From NCBI RefSeq assembly GCF_005405585.1, contig NZ_BJEQ01000019.1:1-64000 (forward strand): 64,000 nt of DNA, given 5' to 3'. The notes beneath the pieces are model-generated. The model was not told the DNA's origin and did not search any database. It worked only from the letters and a program-made list of their open reading frames with translations. A program made the translations under genes and the position numbers. Source of the DNA: Agarivorans sp. Toyoura001. GTDB lineage: Bacteria > Pseudomonadota > Gammaproteobacteria > Enterobacterales > Celerinatantimonadaceae. Shown one piece after another: positions 26,413-35,235 of the stretch; the first letter of the stretch is position 1; each line of letters begins with the position of its first letter.

Positions 26413-27219
26413 CTAAATATTTTGTCCCATATCTGTTGCTGGAGTGGCGCAACTAGGCGTACCAACTACTTTAGCAGGCACGCCTGCTACGGTGGTATGT
26501 GGTGGAACATCTTCTAGAACCACACTACCGGCGCCCACTTTGGCGCCGCGACCTACCTCAATATTGCCTAAAATTTTAGCACCAGCGCCTATCAATACGC
26601 CTTGGCGAACTTTAGGGTGACGGTCACCGCGATCTTTACCCGTACCACCTAAGGTAACCGATTGTAAAATCGAAACTTCGTCTTCGATTACCGCCGTTTC
26701 GCCCACCACAATACCCGTAGCATGATCCAGCATAATGCCTTTACCAATGGTAGCTGCAGGGTGAATATCTACCGCAAATACCGCCGAGATTTGATTTTGC
26801 ATGTAACGGGCTAATGCCAAGCGCCCTTGATGCCATAACCAATTGGCTACGCGATGTCCTTGCAGGGCGTGGAAGCCTTTTAGATACAACAATGGAATAG
26901 CGTAGTACTTAACCGCAGGGTCGCGGTCTTTTACCGCGACAATGTCTGCGGCAGCTGCTTCAAGTATGCACGGATCGGCCTTCAAGGCCTCTTCAATAAA
27001 TTCACGCAACAGAATCGCTTGTACAGTAGAGCTATCCAGTTTACTGGCTAATTGAAAACTTAACGCTGAAGCCAAGGTATGGTGATTCAAAATAGTCGAG
27101 TAGAAAAAACTCGATAGCATCGGTTCGTCTTCAGCCATACGGTGGGCTTCATCACGGATCTGTAACCATACCGTTTCAGCTAACGTTTGTTTGATCTGAT
27201 AGTCCTTTACCTTTGCCAC
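26413..27219 (-). CDS. cysE: Serine O-acetyltransferase
   Basis: CysE acetylates L-serine, the first step of cysteine synthesis, feeding OAS to CysK. The 268-residue protein has the N-terminal helical SATase domain (about 1-140) and a left-handed beta-helix of hexapeptide repeats with DIHPAATIGKGIMLDHATGIVVGE as the most conserved part; catalytic His of LDHATG is present. The C-terminal tail ends DMGQNI, the terminal Ile needed to dock into CysK. It starts nine bases after fieF, so they may share a transcript. Confidence 0.96.
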   Translation of the reverse strand: MAKVKDYQIKQTLAETVWLQIRDEAHRMAEDEPMLSSFFYSTILNHHTLASALSFQLASKLDSSTVQAILLREFIEEALKADPCILEAAAADIVAVKDRDPAVKYYAIPLLYLKGFHALQGHRVANWLWHQGRLALARYMQNQISAVFAVDIHPAATIGKGIMLDHATGIVVGETAVIEDEVSILQSVTLGGTGKDRGDRHPKVRQGVLIGAGAKILGNIEVGRGAKVGAGSVVLEDVPPHTTVAGVPAKVVGTPSCATPATDMGQNI

Positions 27220-27228
27220 ACCTTCACC

Positions 27229-28131
27229 TTATTCGAGCTCTAATTTTTTCTCTTGAGGAACCACCGATTGAGGATCTTGGTGGATCAATACATCGGCCTC
27301 AGGCCATTGCGCTAACATAGCGTCTTCAACTTCATCGGCAATTCTATGTGCCTCGTAGAGGATAAGCTTATCATCTAGCTCTAAATGAAGCTGAATAAAT
27401 TTTGTATGCCCAGACTGGCGGGTGCGAATATCATGCGCGCCCAGTACCCCTGGAATAGCCAGCGCGCAATTATACACCTGTAATTGAAAAGATTCAGGCA
27501 ACTCTCTATCTAATAAGTTTTGGACCGATTCTTTGCCAATGCCATAAGCGCCATAACAAATGTAAACCGCAATTAGCACCGCGAACAAACCATCGGCCCA
27601 ATACCAGCCATACTGGCTTAGCAGCAGCGCAACCAGCACTGCGGCATTCATGTAAATGTCCATGGCGTAGTGCATCGAATCAGCTTTAATTACGCTGTTA
27701 TTGGTTTTCGCGATGACATAACGTTGGAATATTACTAAACCAATGGTAATTAGTGTGGAGATAATCATTACCATAATGCCTAAGCGGCTGTGCTCAATAG
27801 CTTTAGGGTTTAATAATTCAGTAAATCCGCCAAACAACAGCATAATAGCTGAGCCAGTAATAAACGCAGCTTGTGCAACACCAGCTAAATGTTCGGCTTT
27901 GCCGTGGCCAAAGCGATGTTCTTTATCGGGAGGTTGCAGTGCATAACGCACCGCGAGGAGGTTCACTAACGACATGGCAATGTCCATTAGTGAGTCAATC
28001 AAAGAGGCAAGAATGCTCACTGCGCCAGTATATAAAAATGCCGCGCCTTTAATGACAAGCAAGGCCACCGCTACACAGGTTGCGACCCATGTAGCCAAAG
28101 TGACCAAACGTTGATAGCGTTGTTTTTCCAC
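27229..28131 (-). CDS. fieF: Cation diffusion facilitator (Fe/Zn efflux)
   Basis: FieF is an inner-membrane proton-coupled exporter of Fe2+/Zn2+. The 300-residue length equals E. coli FieF. Six membrane helices occupy about residues 10-205, with the metal site DSLMD (46-50) and HYAMD (about 152-156), then a cytoplasmic metal-binding domain. It follows cpxP by 42 bp on the same strand, as in E. coli, so envelope stress may raise its expression by read-through. Confidence 0.93.
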   Translation of the reverse strand: MEKQRYQRLVTLATWVATCVAVALLVIKGAAFLYTGAVSILASLIDSLMDIAMSLVNLLAVRYALQPPDKEHRFGHGKAEHLAGVAQAAFITGSAIMLLFGGFTELLNPKAIEHSRLGIMVMIISTLITIGLVIFQRYVIAKTNNSVIKADSMHYAMDIYMNAAVLVALLLSQYGWYWADGLFAVLIAVYICYGAYGIGKESVQNLLDRELPESFQLQVYNCALAIPGVLGAHDIRTRQSGHTKFIQLHLELDDKLILYEAHRIADEVEDAMLAQWPEADVLIHQDPQSVVPQEKKLELE

Positions 28132-28173
28132 TTCACAAATTCTTTCTCAAGTTTTGTAAAGTATAACGGCTAG

Positions 28174-28644
28174 TTAACTCTCTGACTGAGCTTTTTTGCT
28201 GGCTTTATCCATACGCTTTTGCTGCTTTTCCATTTTTTTGCTGCTCATTTCGATGTATTTTTGCTGTTGTTCCGGCGTTAATACTTGGTAGATCTCTTGC
28301 TGAGCTTGCAGCATGTTTAACATACGCGTTTGGTGCTTAGCTTGTTGGATATCAATCAAGGCTTGCGCTGCACTTTCATCAAAAGTTGCAGACGTAATAA
28401 TTGCCATACGCTGTTCATGCATTGCTTGGTGCTGTTCTTTATCGCCACCTTGAGGCTTGTATTGCTGCATAATGTCTTTAACTTGAACTTTTTGTTCATC
28501 AGTTAAATCCAGTTTTTTCATCATTTTCATTGCAGGATGACCACCACGCTTCATGCCATCTTGCATGTTGCCTTTAGCAGCGAAGGCTACCGGTGCAATA
28601 ACTAAAGCGCCAACGAGGGTAGTAACAAGTAGCTTTTTCATCAT
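28174..28644 (-). CDS. cpxP: CpxP/Spy-family periplasmic chaperone
   Basis: A 156-residue periplasmic protein with a signal peptide ending VAFAA (about 1-22). The mature part is helical, highly charged and Met/Gln-rich, with the two LTxxQ motifs of the family, LTDEQ and LTPEQ. CpxP damps the CpxA sensor and binds misfolded proteins; Spy is the close alternative. I take ATG 28644 with AGGA upstream (the next codon is also ATG and is equally possible); a frame to 28734 would add 30 residues before the signal peptide. The position opposite cpxRA and upstream of fieF supports CpxP. Confidence 0.88.
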   Translation of the reverse strand: MMKKLLVTTLVGALVIAPVAFAAKGNMQDGMKRGGHPAMKMMKKLDLTDEQKVQVKDIMQQYKPQGGDKEQHQAMHEQRMAIITSATFDESAAQALIDIQQAKHQTRMLNMLQAQQEIYQVLTPEQQQKYIEMSSKKMEKQQKRMDKASKKAQSES

Positions 28645-28695
28645 ATTTTCCTGAGGTCTGTTAAGTCCATTTAAGTCTACAAAAGTGAATGCAAA

Positions 28696-28726
28696 GTAAC
28701 TGCAGTAAAGTGTAAAGCTATGTAAA
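28696..28726. promoter_or_regulatory. CpxR binding site array
   Basis: GTAAAGCTATGTAAA (28712-28726) is a perfect CpxR box GTAAA-N5-GTAAA. Two more half-sites, GTAAC (28696) and GTAAA (28705), precede it in the same orientation. Position in the cpxP/cpxR divergent gap fits CpxR activation of cpxP and autoregulation of cpxRA. Confidence 0.92.
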
Positions 28727-28801
28727 AGCCACAAATTAAACCCCGCAAAGCCGCCCTAGTTTTGTACAATTTGCTTATAAATGTTGAAAAGAGAAACGCC
28801 T

Positions 28802-29488
28802 GTGAAGCTATTATTAATTGATGATGACAAAGAGCTGACCGAATTGTTAGGCGAACTCTTAGAACTAGAAGGATTTAGTTGTGAGGTATGCAACGACGGT
28901 TTAAGTGGCTTAGAAAAGCTAAAACAGCAGCGCTATGATTTGGTGCTACTAGACGTAATGATGCCGGGTAAAAATGGCTTTGAAGTATTAAAAGAATTAC
29001 GCAAAGACAACCAACAGCCAGTACTAATGCTTACCGCGAAAGGCGATGAAATAGACCGTGTATTAGGCTTAGAGCTAGGCGCCGACGATTACTTAGCTAA
29101 ACCTTTTAGTGAGCGTGAATTACTAGCGCGGATCCGGGCAATTTTACGCCGCACTCAAAGCGCGAGCCCAACAGAGGCAAATCAAGAACTCGTCTGCCAT
29201 CAAGACTTGAAGTTATCGGTAGCCAAACAGCAAGTGCATTGTGACGGCCAAGAGCTAGAACTCACCAGTACTGAGTTACTGCTACTGCAGCATTTATTAG
29301 AACAGCCTGGCAAATTATTGGAAAAAGACGCCCTCAATCAAAAAGTATTAGGCAAGCGTCTACAAGCCTTTGACCGCAGCTTAGATATGCATATTAGTAA
29401 CTTACGCAAAAAGATACCGGCACGTAAAGATCAACTTCCACGGATTAAAACAGTGCGTGGTAAAGGCTATATGTGGCTAGAGTGGTAG
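28802..29488 (+). CDS. cpxR: Envelope stress response regulator CpxR
   Basis: An OmpR-family response regulator. GTG 28802 with AGAG about eight bases upstream gives MKLLLIDDDKEL and 228 residues (E. coli 232); an ATG at 28781 would add seven. The receiver domain has acidic DDD (7-9), phospho-acceptor Asp51 in LLDVMMPG and Lys in LAKPF; a winged-helix DNA-binding domain fills the C-terminal 100 residues, ending RGKGYMWLEW. cpxA follows two bases later. Confidence 0.96.
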   Translation: MKLLLIDDDKELTELLGELLELEGFSCEVCNDGLSGLEKLKQQRYDLVLLDVMMPGKNGFEVLKELRKDNQQPVLMLTAKGDEIDRVLGLELGADDYLAKPFSERELLARIRAILRRTQSASPTEANQELVCHQDLKLSVAKQQVHCDGQELELTSTELLLLQHLLEQPGKLLEKDALNQKVLGKRLQAFDRSLDMHISNLRKKIPARKDQLPRIKTVRGKGYMWLEW

Positions 29489-29490
29489 TA

Positions 29491-30825
29491 ATGAAGCGTC
29501 TAATTAACAACTTATTTGTAAAAATCTTCATCTCATTTTGGATGATCTTGTTGGTCACGGCTTTTGTCTCAATCAACTTATCGAAAATGGTCAGCGAGGA
29601 TAATTTTAGAGCGCCCTCTTGGGCGCTAAAAAGCTTGCAAGAATTTGCAAAGAGGATTGAGAACAACCCCCAGAAAATGCTCCATCCAAAGCTGGAACCA
29701 CGCTTTAAAGGGCGATTTGGTAAACCTTTCATTGTGAATGCAAATGGCGAAGTGATTAACCAAACAGATGTGAGTCGCGACATGCGCCGTTTAATCGCGA
29801 ACCACGATAACCTTGAAGATCCAAGAATCACTCTCGATAAAAAGTACATTCTTATTGGCCCTCAGCAAATAACACTCGATAACCAAAGCTACCTACTCTA
29901 TGTAGAGCGACGCGCTAAACCTGAGCAAATGCATGCCATTCGTAACTTTGGCGTATCGCCGGTTTTTTTAAGTTTGGTGGCTATTGGGCTTAGCTTAGCC
30001 CTGTGTTTTTTGCTTACTCGCCACATTGTAAGGCCACTCAAGAAACTGCAATCGGCAGCAAACAAAGTATCACTTGGTCACTTAGACACTCAACTGCCCG
30101 AGATCCATCGCGGCGACGAGGTTGGTCAACTGTCTGATAGCTTGCAACGCATGGTAGATACCCTAAACCAGGCTATTAGCAACCAGCAGCGCTTACTTAG
30201 TGACATTTCCCATGAGCTACGCTCGCCACTTACACGAATGAATATGGCGCTGGCCATTCATAAAAAACGCCAAGAGCCGAGCCCAGAAATAGAACGCATT
30301 GAACGAGAGTCACAACGTTTAGCAGAGATGATAAACGCACTGTTATCACTCTCGCGTATGCAAGTAAATGCCAAGCAACAACAGCTTGATTTACCCGACC
30401 TAATCGATGACATCGTTAACGATTGTGGGTTTGAGGCAGAGCAATTAAACAAAACTTTTACGGCAAGCTACCCACCAAATGTTAGCCTGGTATGTTACCC
30501 ACAGCTTTTGGCCTCGGCCTTAGAGAACGTTTGCCGTAATGCTTTAAAATACGCTGAACAGCATGTCAGCCTGCAAATAACTCAGCAAGACAATGAGCTA
30601 GTGCTGGTTATTCGTGATGATGGGCCAGGCTTAAATGAGGGCGAATTAGAAAGCATTTTCCGGCCATTTTATCGCAGCGGAGAAGCGCGAGATCGCGATA
30701 GTGGCGGAGTGGGTTTAGGCTTGGCCATTGCCGAATCAGCGGTTCGCCAACACGGTGGAAGCATTCGCGCGAGCAATCATTCGGCTAAAGGGCTAGAAGT
30801 TAGCCTGCGCTTGCCACTACAATAG
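29491..30825 (+). CDS. cpxA: Sensor histidine kinase CpxA
   Basis: The membrane sensor that phosphorylates CpxR on envelope damage. ATG 29491 ([17 protein letters not shown]) gives 444 residues; a GTG inside cpxR would add six. Domains: membrane helix (about 8-28), periplasmic sensor (to about 158), second helix (about 159-178), HAMP, HisKA with phospho-acceptor His241 in [14 protein letters not shown], and a HATPase with DDGPGL and GGVGLGLAI. The sensor-regulator-CpxP arrangement is the standard one. Confidence 0.95.
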   Translation: MKRLINNLFVKIFISFWMILLVTAFVSINLSKMVSEDNFRAPSWALKSLQEFAKRIENNPQKMLHPKLEPRFKGRFGKPFIVNANGEVINQTDVSRDMRRLIANHDNLEDPRITLDKKYILIGPQQITLDNQSYLLYVERRAKPEQMHAIRNFGVSPVFLSLVAIGLSLALCFLLTRHIVRPLKKLQSAANKVSLGHLDTQLPEIHRGDEVGQLSDSLQRMVDTLNQAISNQQRLLSDISHELRSPLTRMNMALAIHKKRQEPSPEIERIERESQRLAEMINALLSLSRMQVNAKQQQLDLPDLIDDIVNDCGFEAEQLNKTFTASYPPNVSLVCYPQLLASALENVCRNALKYAEQHVSLQITQQDNELVLVIRDDGPGLNEGELESIFRPFYRSGEARDRDSGGVGLGLAIAESAVRQHGGSIRASNHSAKGLEVSLRLPLQ

Positions 30826-30851
30826 CGCTTTCGCAGCGACTTGGACTTATC

Positions 30852-31316
30852 ATGATTAACATTGTGCTTTATCAACCAGAAATACCACAAAATACCGGCG
30901 CAATAATCCGTTTAGCGGCGAATAGCGGTTGTAACTTACACCTCATCGAACCATTGGGTTTTGCTTGGGATGATAAAAAAGTTAAGCGTGCAGGCTTGGA
31001 CTACCATGAATTTGCTGAGGTAAAGCGCCATGCCGACTACCAAGCATTTTTAGACACCGAACAGCCCGCCCGATTGTTGGCTTGCACCACCAAAGGCAGC
31101 GGTTTTCATAGCGATTTTAGCTTTGAAGCTGGTGACTACTTAATGTTTGGCCCAGAAACTCGTGGTTTGCCCGATGATGTGTTGTCTGAAATCGACAGTA
31201 AGTTTCGTTTACGCATTCCTATGTTAGCTGATAGTCGCAGCATGAACTTATCAAACGCAGTATCGGTATTTGCTTACGAAGCTTGGCGCCAACTCGGTTA
31301 TATTGACGCAGTATAA
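30852..31316 (+). CDS. trmL: tRNA (cytidine/uridine-34-2'-O)-methyltransferase
   Basis: TrmL methylates the wobble ribose of tRNA-Leu isoacceptors. It is a minimal SPOUT enzyme of 154 residues, with [18 protein letters not shown] (9-26), the SAM knot sequence [11 protein letters not shown] and the tail [19 protein letters not shown], all diagnostic of the SpoU/TrmL group. It sits 26 bp downstream of cpxA on the same strand, so probably shares its transcript. Confidence 0.95.
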   Translation: MINIVLYQPEIPQNTGAIIRLAANSGCNLHLIEPLGFAWDDKKVKRAGLDYHEFAEVKRHADYQAFLDTEQPARLLACTTKGSGFHSDFSFEAGDYLMFGPETRGLPDDVLSEIDSKFRLRIPMLADSRSMNLSNAVSVFAYEAWRQLGYIDAV

Positions 31317-31326
31317 TGCAAAGCCC

Positions 31327-32661
31327 TTAAGCCGCCTTAAACCAACGCTGTTGATTTAAGGCGCGCTTATATACCCATGCCAAACTCAATCCTCTTAGGG
31401 CCATAAAGCCACACAAAGCTAGCCACAAAGCATGGTTACCCCAACCCTGAAACAACCACCACAAAGGGAAAAATCCACCAAAGCTGGCCAGTAGCATAGA
31501 GTTACGCATAATTCGCCCTTCCGAGGTCGCAATAAACACCCCATCTAAAATAAAACACCACACCGCCACTAGCGGTAGTACGACCATCCAATGTAAATAC
31601 AAGGCTGCGGTTACTCGAATATCTGGTATATCGGTAAGTAGAGCAACTAAGTGCTCTCCAAATACCCCAAACATTACGCTAAACATTACCCCAGCCATCA
31701 ACGCTAGCCACAAACATTGCTTTATAACATCCACAAACAAACCACGATCTTGTTTTCCCTTGGCTTTACCCGCCAACGCCTCTACCGCGTATGCGAGGCC
31801 ATCGAGGGCAAAAGAAACAAACATCAAAAAGTTTAGCAATACCGCGTTAGCTGCAACAATGTTGTCGCCCAGCCGCGAGCCTTGAAAAGTGATAAAAGCA
31901 AAACACAGCTGCAAAGATAATGAGCGTAAAAAGATATCTCTGTTCAGGGAAAACAATCCGCTTAAGTGCTTGCGGCTAAACCCCTGCCAACACTCAGAAA
32001 AACTAGGAAGTTGTTTAAAACGACTTAGAAACTGTTGTCGGCACAAATACAAACCTAACAATAATCCCAAGTAATCAGCGATCACTGTGGCTAAGGCCGC
32101 ACCTTGTACCTTCCAATCAAAACCAACTACAAACAAAACATCTAAGCCGATGTTGCAGCTGTTGGTTAAAATAAGTAACAACATAGGTGCTCGAGCATTT
32201 TGCATGCCCAGTAACCAGCCTAACAATACGAAATTTAACAAAGCTGCAGGAGCGCCCCAAATTCGCGTAGAAAAGTACTCAGCGGCATAAAATTGAACAA
32301 GCTCGCTGCCACCGGCCAAGCTCAGCCCTAAACGTAAAATTGGCGCCTGCAAGGCAAGTAAAGTGAAACCTAACACCAAGGCGAGTAAGGCTGAGTTAAA
32401 CCCAATACGTTGAAGCTCAGCTCGATCGTTCGCACCCGATGCTTGCGCACTTAAGCCTGTGGTAGACATACGCAAAAAGCCACATAGCCAGAATACCAAG
32501 GTAGTCATCATTGAGCCTAGAGCCACTCCAGCGAGATAGTAGGAATGATCTAAATGGCCAATGACAGCGGTATCTACCAAACCTAATAAAGGAATAGTGA
32601 TATTCGACAGAATCATCGGGATGGCAATGGCGGCAATAGCAGAGAAACGCGAATGAGACAT
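31327..32661 (-). CDS. dinF: MATE-family efflux transporter DinF
   Basis: A 444-residue inner-membrane protein with about 12 helices, of the DinF branch of MATE exporters (start SAIAAIAIPMILSNITIPLLGLVDTAVIGHL). In E. coli dinF is in the lexA operon and SOS-induced. Here the cytochrome oxidase cluster lies between lexA and dinF, and I find no SOS box upstream of dinF. An 11-bp perfect inverted repeat lies 25-55 bases before the start. There is no clear ribosome site before ATG 32661. Confidence 0.9.
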   Translation of the reverse strand: MSHSRFSAIAAIAIPMILSNITIPLLGLVDTAVIGHLDHSYYLAGVALGSMMTTLVFWLCGFLRMSTTGLSAQASGANDRAELQRIGFNSALLALVLGFTLLALQAPILRLGLSLAGGSELVQFYAAEYFSTRIWGAPAALLNFVLLGWLLGMQNARAPMLLLILTNSCNIGLDVLFVVGFDWKVQGAALATVIADYLGLLLGLYLCRQQFLSRFKQLPSFSECWQGFSRKHLSGLFSLNRDIFLRSLSLQLCFAFITFQGSRLGDNIVAANAVLLNFLMFVSFALDGLAYAVEALAGKAKGKQDRGLFVDVIKQCLWLALMAGVMFSVMFGVFGEHLVALLTDIPDIRVTAALYLHWMVVLPLVAVWCFILDGVFIATSEGRIMRNSMLLASFGGFFPLWWLFQGWGNHALWLALCGFMALRGLSLAWVYKRALNQQRWFKAA

Positions 32662-32685
32662 GTGGGAGAGAGTTAGAGGTTGATA

Positions 32686-32716
32686 CCGAGAGTGTAAGAG
32701 TTCGATACACTCTCGG
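32686..32716 (-). promoter_or_regulatory. 11-bp inverted repeat upstream of dinF
   Basis: CCGAGAGTGTA (32686-32696) and TACACTCTCGG (32706-32716) form a perfect palindrome with a 9-base spacer, in the gap between cyoE and dinF. There is no U-run on the minus strand, so it is more likely an operator or leader hairpin for dinF than a cyoE terminator. Confidence 0.6.
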
Positions 32717-32806
32717 CAATAGCAACGACTAGCTTACAACAACGTAATCAGATTATAGCCAGCCACTCGCCGTGAAAAAAAACAAACTGAAATAGCAGCA
32801 ACTCCG

Positions 32807-33721
32807 CTACAGCAAAGCAAACAGCCAATGATCAGCGAGTAAGGCGACAAACAACAGCATCAAATACATTATCGAATAAGCAAACAACTTCATGGCGTCT
32901 TTTTGGTTATCACCATTGTATAAACGCCATGCCAATTGAATAAAGCGCAGGTTAAGTACACAACTAGCGGCCAAGTAAACCAGCCCGCTCATGCCAACTA
33001 AAAACGGTAACCAACAGACCGCAAACAATAACAACGAGTACAGCACCACCAGCTTTTTGGTGAAGCTAATGCCATGTGTCACTGGCAGCATAGGAATATT
33101 CACTTTTGCGTAATCATCTCTTCGAGCAATCGCCAGCGCCCAAAAGTGCGGTGGTGTCCAAGTGAATATCAACATAACAAGCAGCAAAGGCTCAGCCGAT
33201 ACCGCATTGTTTACGGCTGTCCATCCTAGCAATGGCGGCATTGCACCAGCTAAGCCACCAATGACAATGTTCTGTGGCGTAGCGCGCTTTAGCCATAGCG
33301 TGTAAACCACTGCGTACCCCACTAGGCTCGCAGCAGTAAGCCAAGCAGTCAGTGGGTTCACCCACCAGTACAACATGGCAAATCCAGCCAGCGACAATAG
33401 CGACGCCCACAATAATGCCTGCCAACTGGCAATCGCCCCAGTGGGTAACGGGCGATTATGGGTACGCGCCATAGCTGCATCCGCTTCGCTATCAATATAG
33501 TGATTAAATGCTGCTGCCCCACCCGCCATTAATCCAATACCCAAATTACCTATGAGCAAGGCTTGCCAAGGAGGAAGGCCAGACGTTGCCAAACAAGCAC
33601 CCACCACCGCGGTAAGCACAATTAGAGCAACTACCTTAGGTTTGGTTAATTTGTATAGCGCTCGCCAATTTATTCCCTTGTTCAATGAACTAGGCGGGTT
33701 AAGCGTGTTCAACTTCGCCAT
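32807..33721 (-). CDS. cyoE: Protoheme IX farnesyltransferase
   Basis: Converts haem B to haem O by adding a farnesyl group, the step before CtaA. A 304-residue UbiA-superfamily membrane enzyme with nine helices and the prenyl-diphosphate motif NHYIDSEADAAMARTHNR. The start is fixed at ATG 33721 by AAGGAG seven bases upstream; it overlaps the end of ctaA by 23 bp. Also called ctaB. Confidence 0.96.
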   Translation of the reverse strand: MAKLNTLNPPSSLNKGINWRALYKLTKPKVVALIVLTAVVGACLATSGLPPWQALLIGNLGIGLMAGGAAAFNHYIDSEADAAMARTHNRPLPTGAIASWQALLWASLLSLAGFAMLYWWVNPLTAWLTAASLVGYAVVYTLWLKRATPQNIVIGGLAGAMPPLLGWTAVNNAVSAEPLLLVMLIFTWTPPHFWALAIARRDDYAKVNIPMLPVTHGISFTKKLVVLYSLLLFAVCWLPFLVGMSGLVYLAASCVLNLRFIQLAWRLYNGDNQKDAMKLFAYSIMYLMLLFVALLADHWLFALL

Positions 33722-34715
33722 AATGCGTCTCCTTTTGCACAAGTGGTTTTAACTTGGTGGCACTTTGGTAGTGGGCCAAAATCAAGCTAATTAAACATAG
33801 CAGCAGCATGGCCGCTATTAAGTTGTGGGCCACCGCAACAGCCAAAGGCACCTGCCAAAGTACATTCGCCACGCCTAGCCCTATTTGGGTAAACAATACA
33901 AAAATAAGCCGAGAAGCTCGCCCGCGCTCAATATCGCTATGGCGTCGCTGTATATAACTCAAGGCTAAAATGAACAAGTATAGGGCTGTCACTCCGGCCC
34001 AAATACGATGAGTTACATGCACCGTTTTACGCTGCTCGTGACTCAATACACCAAACTCGTAATTGCTGCCTGTTCGCTCTGGTAAGGGATGAAAAGCATC
34101 TATTTGATAATCATCGCTCCACGCTTCATGGCATAAGGGCAAACCTTGGCAGGAAATGGCCGAATAATTAGCAGAGGTCCAACCGCCTAAGGCAATTTGA
34201 GTGCTTAGTACTAACAAGCCAACCCACAACCAGCGACCACTGCGTTGCGGTTTGGTAATAGGTCGTTGACGCAACATAAACCAAGTAAACAGCAATGCCA
34301 GCATTGAAAAACCGCCCAACAAATGCCCCATCACCACAATAGGCATTAACCCTAGAGTCACCGTGAGCATACCAAGGGCGGCTTGAAATATGATCAGCAC
34401 CACTGAAGCAATAGCAATAAATCGATGTTGTTTACGCCAAACCGCTATCGCCGCTAGCGCCACCACCAGCAAACCTAAACCGCCGGCAAAGTAACGGTGA
34501 ATCATTTCATTCCAAGCTTTATGCGCTTCAAGCGGGCGTTCAGGAAAAGCAGTCGCGGCATGCTGGATATGTTCTTCAGTTTGAGGCACTGCGAGCTGGC
34601 CATAACAACCCGGCCAATCTGGGCACCCTAAACCAGCATCAGTTAATCGCGTGAACGCGCCTAAACCGATCACGACAACGGCAAGTAACATGGCAGCAAT
34701 TAATCCTTTTTGCAT
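33699..34715 (-). CDS. ctaA: Haem A synthase
   Basis: Oxidises haem O to haem A for the aa3 oxidase. A 338-residue COX15/CtaA protein with eight membrane helices, starting GAFTRLTDAGLGCPDWPGCYG, where the cysteine pair is conserved. Haem-ligand histidines are in helices with MIHRYFAGGLG, VVMGHLLGG, HVTHRIWAG and AVAHNLIAA. It lies between the Sco-like gene and cyoE. Confidence 0.96.
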   Translation of the reverse strand: MQKGLIAAMLLAVVVIGLGAFTRLTDAGLGCPDWPGCYGQLAVPQTEEHIQHAATAFPERPLEAHKAWNEMIHRYFAGGLGLLVVALAAIAVWRKQHRFIAIASVVLIIFQAALGMLTVTLGLMPIVVMGHLLGGFSMLALLFTWFMLRQRPITKPQRSGRWLWVGLLVLSTQIALGGWTSANYSAISCQGLPLCHEAWSDDYQIDAFHPLPERTGSNYEFGVLSHEQRKTVHVTHRIWAGVTALYLFILALSYIQRRHSDIERGRASRLIFVLFTQIGLGVANVLWQVPLAVAVAHNLIAAMLLLCLISLILAHYQSATKLKPLVQKETHYGEVEHA

Positions 34716-34731
34716 ATGCTTCCCTTAGCCT

Positions 34732-35235
34732 TTATTGGAACCGCGAGTTTTTAATTAAACGTTTTACGTCTGTGATTAAGCCTTTCACTTGCTCATCTCC
34801 TTGAGCCGGCTGATAACTTAAAATGACCCAGCCCGTGGGATCAACCACCAACCATTGTTGGTCGTATCCCGCTAAACCTTGATTACTTTGGGTTATTGCC
34901 AAACGAGCATAACCTGCATCAATGTTGGCTTCTTTAGCCTCGCTGATTAACGCTAAACGCTGAGTTTTTTGCTTGGCAATGCCCAGTGCTAACCATGCGG
35001 TATTCAACCGCGCTAAGTTGTCGCTACACACATCCAAACAATCATCTTTTATGACTTGAGCAATCGACCACTTACCGACTTGATAATTTTCTAATTGCAT
35101 TGGCGGCTCTAGCCATTGGCCATGGCTTAAAGCCCCCCGTTCAAACCAGCCCATTTTAAGTACGACCCAGGCCAGAATTAATGGCACTAAAAATACTGAA
35201 GCAAGTAACAGCATGGTTTTTTGGTGACTTCTCAT
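34732..35235 (-). CDS. Sco-like membrane-anchored thiol protein of the oxidase cluster
   Basis: A 167-residue protein with one N-terminal membrane helix (about 8-27) and a periplasmic domain that looks thioredoxin/Sco-like. It contains DDCLDVCSDN, a CxxxC pair in the same context as the Sco copper motif (CPDVCP), and later QQWLVVDPTGWVILSYQP, aligned with the Sco LVDPEG region. The distal copper-ligand His of Sco proteins is absent there. It is probably a thiol reductase or partner for CuA assembly rather than a copper carrier. Its start overlaps surf1 by 4 bp, so the genes are translationally coupled. Confidence 0.75.
   Translation of the reverse strand: MRSHQKTMLLLASVFLVPLILAWVVLKMGWFERGALSHGQWLEPPMQLENYQVGKWSIAQVIKDDCLDVCSDNLARLNTAWLALGIAKQKTQRLALISEAKEANIDAGYARLAITQSNQGLAGYDQQWLVVDPTGWVILSYQPAQGDEQVKGLITDVKRLIKNSRFQ

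Noticed and set aside
32642-32806. SOS box upstream of dinF
   Set aside because: I looked for CTGT-N8-ACAG on both strands in this gap and found none.
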